From the NCBI GenBank assembly GCA_030435675.1, contig CM059624.1, positions 12,424,769 to 12,488,768 of the forward strand: DNA of 64,000 nt. The letters run 5' to 3'. Position 1 is the first letter of the stretch. The number at the start of each line of letters is the position of its first letter. Origin of the DNA: Steinernema hermaphroditum (Eukaryota; Nematoda; Chromadorea; Rhabditida; Steinernematidae). The notes below the pieces were generated by a model that worked only from the letters and a program-made list of their open reading frames with translations, made no database searches and was not told where the DNA came from. Position numbers and translations under genes: made by a program. Shown here in pieces: positions 58,840 to 64,000 of this stretch.

Positions 58840-59148
58840 GAAGCTACCTGATCCAAACTCTGTTGTTTCGCGTTTCTTAAACTCTTCAGTTCGGGTCCAG
58901 AGGCGGAAGCATCACAAGAGATCGAATTCCATGAAGGCAAACATGCTCGTAATGCAGATAGGGTCGAGATAGAAACACAACATCACATACGACTGTATTA
59001 CAAAGGATTTAAATAACAGCAAAAATACGGTTTGAGTGGTTGTGCTGCCACATTCTTCAGCCGTCGGTTGTTCCATGTTGTCTTCCTCCATTCCGCAGAA
59101 AGGGCTGATCATCTGAAGCAATTTCGATGAAAAGGCTGGGTGATGGTG
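58840..59148. other. Short intergenic stretch
   Basis: A minus-strand frame at 58912-59121 with a hydrophobic C-terminus could be an extra 3' exon of the gene ending at 59149, but the splice phase does not match, so I left it out. Confidence 0.35.
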
Positions 59149-60083
59149 CTAACCTCGAAGAGCTTCTTGCTGATGCTCTTGTGCTACTTGTTCGATCAGC
59201 AGACGCTCCTGTGAACCGTGGTCGACGAAAGGGTAGTCATCGACTGATGTGCTGTGGCTATTGGGCGAGAAGGTTCTGGCCGGGAATTGCGAATCTTGCT
59301 GGTATTCATGCACCACAAATGGGTATTCTTCCAGGGAAGAACTGGTGGAAGGGATGTTGACTTCTCTTCTTCCGCCTTCGTGCAGTCCAAGATTGGCGAT
59401 GAGAGCGTTGATGTCATCGCTTCCATCGACTTGATGGCGCTGTCCAGTTTCGTCGTACAAGTAAGGGTTCATCAAACGTCTGCTCGGGTCGATGATATAT
59501 CTCTCCCGCTGTGTGAACAGGACGGCGGCTTGTTCTCGGTTCCGAGCCTCATCGATAAGTTCCCTTATTTCGTTGGCGTTGGCGCGGTCTTCCACGTCGA
59601 TGAGCTCTTCTTCTACCAGTTCCGCATTGATGAACTCCAAGTCCGCGGTGGCATCGTGCTCGTTGTTGGCCAGCTTAGGATCGACAGTGGCTCCGACGAC
59701 TGAGAGCGCGACTGGATCGATCTTGGGGCGTTCTTGTGGTTTCGTATCGACTTTGTGGTGATTCTGTCCACGGCGACCACTCAGGCGCTCTTCCCACAAG
59801 ACATCTTCTTCATCGTGGGGTCTTATTCGGGCGGCGATAAACGGACGGCCGGTGATCATCTCGAGGGCGACAGCAGCGCGTTCAGATGGTGGACGTTTCA
59901 GATGTCGCAAGGCGCGCTTGCGTTTGGGAGACCTCGACGGCACCGGATTTGCTGCAAACAGCTGAAGAGTGGATGAGGAGAGCAGGAAGAATAGAGGTGA
60001 CTTACTTCGACGTTCTTGGCGCTGAATCGGTTCAAGAGATCGTCCGTCACCCAGCCTGACTTCGTCTTTCTTCCTCCCAGCAT
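59149..60083 (-). CDS. Unidentified basic/acidic, nuclear-looking protein, 296 aa
   Basis: Exons 60083-60006 and 59961-59149 give 891 bp in frame (intron 44 bp, phase 0). The N-terminus reads MLGGRKTKSGWVTDDLLNRF; then comes a basic cluster SPKRKRALRHLKRPPS, a plausible bipartite nuclear localisation signal. The second half is acidic and disordered-looking (LVEEELIDVEDRANANEIRE ...) and ends with two repeats of a short motif (SLEEYPFVVHEYQQ / SVDDYPFVDHGSQE). No membrane segment. The repeated YPFV motif may be a peptide docking site. I do not recognise the family. Confidence 0.68.
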
Positions 60084-60688
60084 CACTGAAAAGAAAGCTA
60101 CACAAAAACTACAGTAAAGCCTGTACACCTGCCCAAGTGATTTATCTCTGTTTACTAGACACACTGTCCACCCTTCAACTCAATCCGACAACCCATTCAA
60201 ACGAGATCTCCAAAGCAACGCGGTGCAAAATGTTTTCGTGCCAGGAGATGAATCGGTCGAGCCTCATTTTGATTTGAACATCGCTGGGAAACGGTTGGTT
60301 GCGCGAAGATGCCAGATTACGGTACTGACAGCAAATTACGGGAGATGTGGCAGGACCGAGTCGAATCGTGGCTCGCTTCCTTTTCGATTCGAATGCATTC
60401 GACCCACGTTTCAGCCACCAACTCAACGAGTACTTCGAGTCGGCACCTTCCAGTATTCCAATCTAACTTCGGACCACCTGTCCGGATTTAGTGCGAGTAG
60501 TCGACGACCTTGTCATCGATGACGCTGTCATCCCAGAAGATCCCGAGAATCGTAGGGGTAATGTGCATTTTGTGAATGATCTAGCTCTGCCTTAGCCTTC
60601 TTACGAATGGTCTGAATTCAGCAGTTCTTTTCATATTCTTACCATTTTGTTTTTAACATTTATCAGCACAACAAAACCAGGAAGAGTC
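60084..60688. other. Intergenic with possible gene relic
   Basis: Around 60310-60590 overlapping frames read MPDYGTDSKLREMWQDRVES, then in shifted frames NEYFESAPSS and LVRVVDDLVIDDAVIPEDPE. This looks like a frameshifted relic of an unknown gene; not strong enough to call. Confidence 0.3.
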
Positions 60689-61165
60689 TCACATCGCCAT
60701 ATTAACGTAAGCAGGAAACGGCGGCATCGGAGTGGGACACCGCATTTCCATCGAGTGCGGCAAAGGAGGAGCGGAAGGAATTGGAGAATTGATGTTCGGA
60801 TAAGGGGGGCCGTGCGATGAAGGGTTTTGGCCTTGGAACGGATTCATCGAGATTACGGTGGCTTGGCGAGCGAGAGTGTGCTCGCTCCGGCGCCTATTCA
60901 GTTTTCGAAGGACGCGACAACTGAAGCAAGCGGAGATGAGGGCCAAGAAGAGAGTGACACAGAGAAGGGCGAAGAGGATGGTCAGGCGCAGTTGCTCGAA
61001 ACTCATCGAGTCCTGCATCTCGAGTTGGCGACTTTCAACGCGTTTGAGCGCCTGGCCGAAAAGGTCCTGCATGTCCGAAAGATGTCCTTCTCGAGGATCC
61101 TCTGTTGCGGTCGCATAGGAATAGATGTGGAGGGAGAAGAGAATAAGCAGAGCGTAGCGATACAT
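60689..61165 (-). CDS. Ectodomain-less paralogue: helix/TM/PPxY protein (G), 158 aa
   Basis: A single exon. A signal peptide (MYRYALLILFSLHIYSYATA) is followed by a short charged helix (MQDLFGQALKRVESRQLEMQ), a membrane helix (LTILFALLCVTLFLALISAC) and a basic juxtamembrane stretch. The Pro-rich tail contains GPPYPNINSP (PPxY) and a SAPPLP turn, and ends YVNMAM. It has the same layout as the gene at 32086 (signal, coil, helix, PPxY tail, no Cys-rich module), although it lies nearly 30 kb away from the rest of the cluster. Its role could be as a tail-only partner of the full-length receptors. Confidence 0.75.
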   Translation of the reverse strand: MYRYALLILFSLHIYSYATATEDPREGHLSDMQDLFGQALKRVESRQLEMQDSMSFEQLRLTILFALLCVTLFLALISACFSCRVLRKLNRRRSEHTLARQATVISMNPFQGQNPSSHGPPYPNINSPIPSAPPLPHSMEMRCPTPMPPFPAYVNMAM

Positions 61166-61942
61166 ATGATCAGTGCTAGAACGTCTGCCGCAATTAGCTA
61201 ATTACAAGCGTGCAGCAGGAAATCCTAATGCGTTGCTGACGTTGGCGGAAGGTGGTGACGCACTCGGCCAGTCGGATCCACTTCTTGTTTTGTAGCAGTA
61301 TTATCGGCATCCAAAGAATCCAGCCGATTAAAAAATGCCAACAACAGTTATTGAAAAGAGCAAACCACTAAACAAAAGTTAGTAAAAAGGGCAATGGCAA
61401 TTTTCTGTCTATGCTCCGTCCCTCCGACTCCTCAAAACGTAGTCAATGTATAGAGACGGGTCTGGTTCCCAACTTGGTCGCCTGTTCTATGTCTACATCT
61501 CTAGCGAGAGTGCGCGAGCGCCAGTTCGGCTACGGATAAAGGATAATCTCCACGCGGCGATATACGATAGATGCGTGTATGGTTTGATGCTTTGAAAATG
61601 AGTCAGAGGTTGACGAACTTGTGCGAGCAGTTAATCCTCTCCCTCAGCTACTTACTTTGGAATTGGAGTCGGAAAGCGTCGAGTCAGTCAGTCAACTCTA
61701 TCTACGGAAGCCATTTTCTCACTGTCCGATTCAGAACAGCCGGCTTCTGAGTTTCAGCAGGACTTCGGCCTCTCGTAAAGGGTGCAAAACCACCCTCCGT
61801 TTTCACACAGCAACCGATGCTTTTAGATAGTGATGGATGGGTCATTTTCACCTATGGACAGTTATAGACCATCCGTGGCCTGTCTATGACCGTTTTTTGT
61901 CACTTGTACTTTCAAAAATCTTCAGTTATTTACAACCAGTAT
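61166..61942. other. Intergenic, no supported gene
   Basis: Nothing recognised on either strand. Confidence 0.4.
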
Positions 61943-64000
61943 CTAAGCAAGTATTTTCTCACTGTCGCTCTTATCACTCTTCGGGACTTTCCGGTACTTC
62001 TTGCTCGCAAAGATGCGCTCCTCGGGCCCAGGCATGTGGTCTATCAATGGATGTCCCTTGGTCTCCGGGATCAGACACTCGAAGAGAACGATGTCCATCG
62101 CGGCTAAGACGGTCATGGTGAAGTAGGGAAGGGGTGTCCAGAAATCGGCCTAGGAGCCCGAGTGATGGCGCTGATACAAACCAAACGAACCAGATAGAAG
62201 AGCTGAGGGGAGATGACGACTCCGAGACGACTACTCAGCTGGGAGAAGGCGTACGAGAGGTTTCTGATGGAAGTGGGGAAGAGCTCGTTGGAGCAAACCC
62301 CGTTTGTGATGTAGATCTGACTGATGACGGCGCAGACGCCCAAAATGGCGATTCTGCTGTAGAAGGCAAACTCGTACTGCTCGCCTAAAGGCGAAAGATA
62401 TTCCATGGTCAAGAAAACAGTCCCTACCGACGACATCGATGGCGACAATGAAGAGAGTGCAGAGCACGATAGGGAGGAACGTTCCCAGATGCATGGCCTT
62501 ACGGCCGATCCACTTGACTTTGTAGTCGAGCAACCCGGCAAAAAGGTTGATCGCGTAACGGAGAAGGCCGATGAGCGCCGAGTTCCAGAAGATCGACCCT
62601 GACACCTTTTCCATGTTGAAGAGCAGGCCGTAGTTGACGATACTTGTCACCATGCTAGATTTTTTGTGGAATGTTTGAATGTGCGGGGCGACTTACAAAC
62701 TGAAGGCGATCACCAGAGTGTAAGTGGCGAATTTCCACGTGTAGAAAAGATGCACGAAGTGGTAGTGCTTCTTGCCAGATGACTCGAGGAGGATCTGCAG
62801 CGAGTGTGTATCGAAAATGCTTATGTTCTACAAAAATACGCCCACTTTTTTAAATATGAAAAAGCATCTATAGCGTCGTGTCAGTATATCATGCATAAAA
62901 GGATCGAGTCAACATTGAAGTGTCTTAAAAACTGTCTAATTGTCGGTCTGTCGGTCCCGACACGACTTCCATGACAGACACAACCGTAGTTCCCTCGTTT
63001 TCTACGCACATATCCAATCGGAGCGAGACTGGGCTTGTTTGACGCGCCAGAAGCTGCCGAGTACAATCCTGCCCACCACGGACATGGACCGCCAGCTTCA
63101 ACCCTGATGGCGCGTTTACCAATTGAACGGACACAAAAATTAAGATCAAAAGAGAGCCGATGAACAGAGTTATAAGTGTATTAAAAACCGTCCAGTTATC
63201 GATCTCGACACGACTTCCATGACGGTTACGACTGTACTGTTGTTTCTGTTCGACTGTTCCTGTTTGACTGTTCCCGCGTTTTCGGCGTATTTATCCAATC
63301 GAAGCGAGACTGGGCTTATTCGACGCGCCAGACGCTGCTGCGTAAAATGCTGCCCACCGCTCAAAAATTAAGAGCAAAACCCTCGAACCAAAGCCCGAAA
63401 GAAACAAAACTGAAATAAAATATGAGGACTTAGTAAACAAACGACGAAAAACGAAACTTAATATAAGTAGAGTAACTGAAAAATAAAAAAATCAGATTCT
63501 TTATCACTGTTCCTGAAGTCAGCAAAAACAGGAGAACAGAGATAGTGTCCAAAAATTTGTGTTTTTTTGCAAATAAATAATTTTTCAAACAAACAAAGTA
63601 AAATTTGCTCTAATAGCAACTCTAATAAGAACTCCACAGACCCCAAAAATAATCATCACCTCATCACAAAATTTAGATCAGTAGCAGCTTGTCTTACCTG
63701 ATGTTCCTTCTCCAGAATACTGTTCAGCAAAGCTTCGTCGAGTTCCTTCTCCCTGTTGAATTTGGAGATTCCGGTGATCACTCTCCTCGCTTCATCGATC
63801 TTTCCCTTCTGAATCAAGAAGCGGGGACTTTCGTACATGTACCTAGAAGTCAGGTTCTTTCAATTCGCCTTAAATGTATGCTTACAAGCAAAGCAAAAAC
63901 GCAGGAATGGTCAAGATGCTCGACCACTGGGCCAAGCTCCTCCAGTCGTGGGCAAAATAGGCGACAATCGCGAAGATGACCATGTTGGGGGACCATGTGA
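61943..64000 (-). CDS. SLC22-like organic ion transporter (MFS), partial at right edge
   Basis: Exons seen from the 5' side are 64000 (edge)-63886, 63842-63698, 62794-62697, 62654-62428, 62384-62191 and 62149-61943; phases are consistent. SLC22/MFS features are: WSPNMVIFAIVAYFAHDWRS, a mid-loop YESPRFLIQKGKIDEARRVI (the PESPRWL signature with reduced consensus), then helices FVHLFYTWKFATYTLVIAFS, GRKAMHLGTFLPIVL (the second GRK-type loop), and NGVCSNELFPTSIRNLSYAF (the ELFPTxxRN signature). The tail ends DKSDSEKILA. The N-terminal half lies outside the window. It should transport organic cations, anions or carnitine-like solutes at the plasma membrane; the substrate is unknown. Intron 3 (about 900 bp) holds a duplicated segment. 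Confidence 0.88.
62920..63365. repeat. Two-copy duplication inside transporter intron, about 170-190 bp each
   Basis: Copy 1 (about 62920-63085) and copy 2 (about 63178-63365) share cgacacgacttccatgac, atatccaatcggagcgagac / tttatccaatcgaagcgaga and gggctt.tt.gacgcgccag, and both end tgcccacc. Copy 2 has an internal expansion of a ctgttcctgtttgactgttc stretch. Confidence 0.7.

Noticed and set aside
58912..59121. Minus-strand 69-aa frame with hydrophobic end as an extra exon of the 59.1-60.1 kb gene
   Set aside because: The donor at the end of the upstream exon is phase 1, whereas this frame needs phase 0, so the join does not work.
1..64000. CRISPR arrays, bacterial operons, ribosome-binding sites or rRNA genes
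   Set aside because: Gene structure is spliced and eukaryotic throughout; no regularly spaced repeat-spacer array or rRNA-like sequence was recognised. I could not run a tRNA covariance search, so isolated tRNAs may be missed.

Overview
The window is eukaryotic and almost certainly nematode. Reading frames are broken into short exons by introns mostly of 36-60 bp with GTAAG donors and TTTCAG/TTTAG acceptors. The recognisable families also fit: UDP-glucuronosyltransferase, SLC22-type transporter, acl-8/9/10-like acyltransferase, a compact cytosolic tyrosine phosphatase, F-box-like expansions and small secreted Cys-rich proteins. A clade IV rhabditid such as Steinernema is my guess at the lineage; that is inference only. 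All gene models were spliced by eye. I give a model only where exon phases close into one open frame, unless marked as broken or partial.

Layout. 0-3.7 kb: a Helitron-like fragment at the left edge, then a structurally complete hAT DNA transposon (399-3646) with a matching 8-bp target-site duplication, terminal inverted repeats, palindromic subterminal arrays at both ends and an uninterrupted six-exon transposase. 3.8-9 kb: two paralogous F-box-like genes whose last exon adds a membrane segment, flanking two decayed copies of a small secreted-protein gene. 10-33 kb: the most distinctive part, a run of six paralogous genes, plus a seventh at 60.7 kb. They encode single-pass membrane proteins. 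Five have a signal peptide, a roughly 100-residue ten-cysteine ectodomain resembling a Ly6/uPAR or ET module and ending CxCxTDxCN, a stalk, one transmembrane helix and a Pro-rich tail, usually with a PPxY motif. Two lack the Cys-rich ectodomain but keep the stalk, helix and PPxY tail. Between them sit a six-Cys secreted peptide and a stand-alone cathepsin-propeptide (I29) inhibitor. 33-50 kb: three more F-box-family genes or remnants, a secreted saposin-like Cys-rich protein, a small secreted protein with a hydrophobic C-terminus, a chymotrypsin-fold protein with the catalytic Ser replaced by Thr, and two foldback elements. 49-64 kb: metabolic and signalling genes: a UGT, a lysocardiolipin/lysoPI-type acyltransferase divergent from a PTP, an unidentified 453-aa protein convergent with the PTP, a secreted protein, a basic/acidic nuclear-looking protein, and an SLC22-like transporter running off the right edge.

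How the genes might work together is inference. PPxY tails are ligands for WW domains of NEDD4-type ubiquitin ligases, and the interspersed F-box-like proteins are candidate SCF substrate receptors, so the cluster may be a lineage-specific set of surface receptors and ubiquitin adaptors. The secreted inhibitor, pseudo-protease and Cys-rich peptides fit an environmental or host/microbe interface. Long stretches (12.4-16.1, 29.2-32.1, 36-38.8, 42.4-44.5 kb) show no gene I can support.
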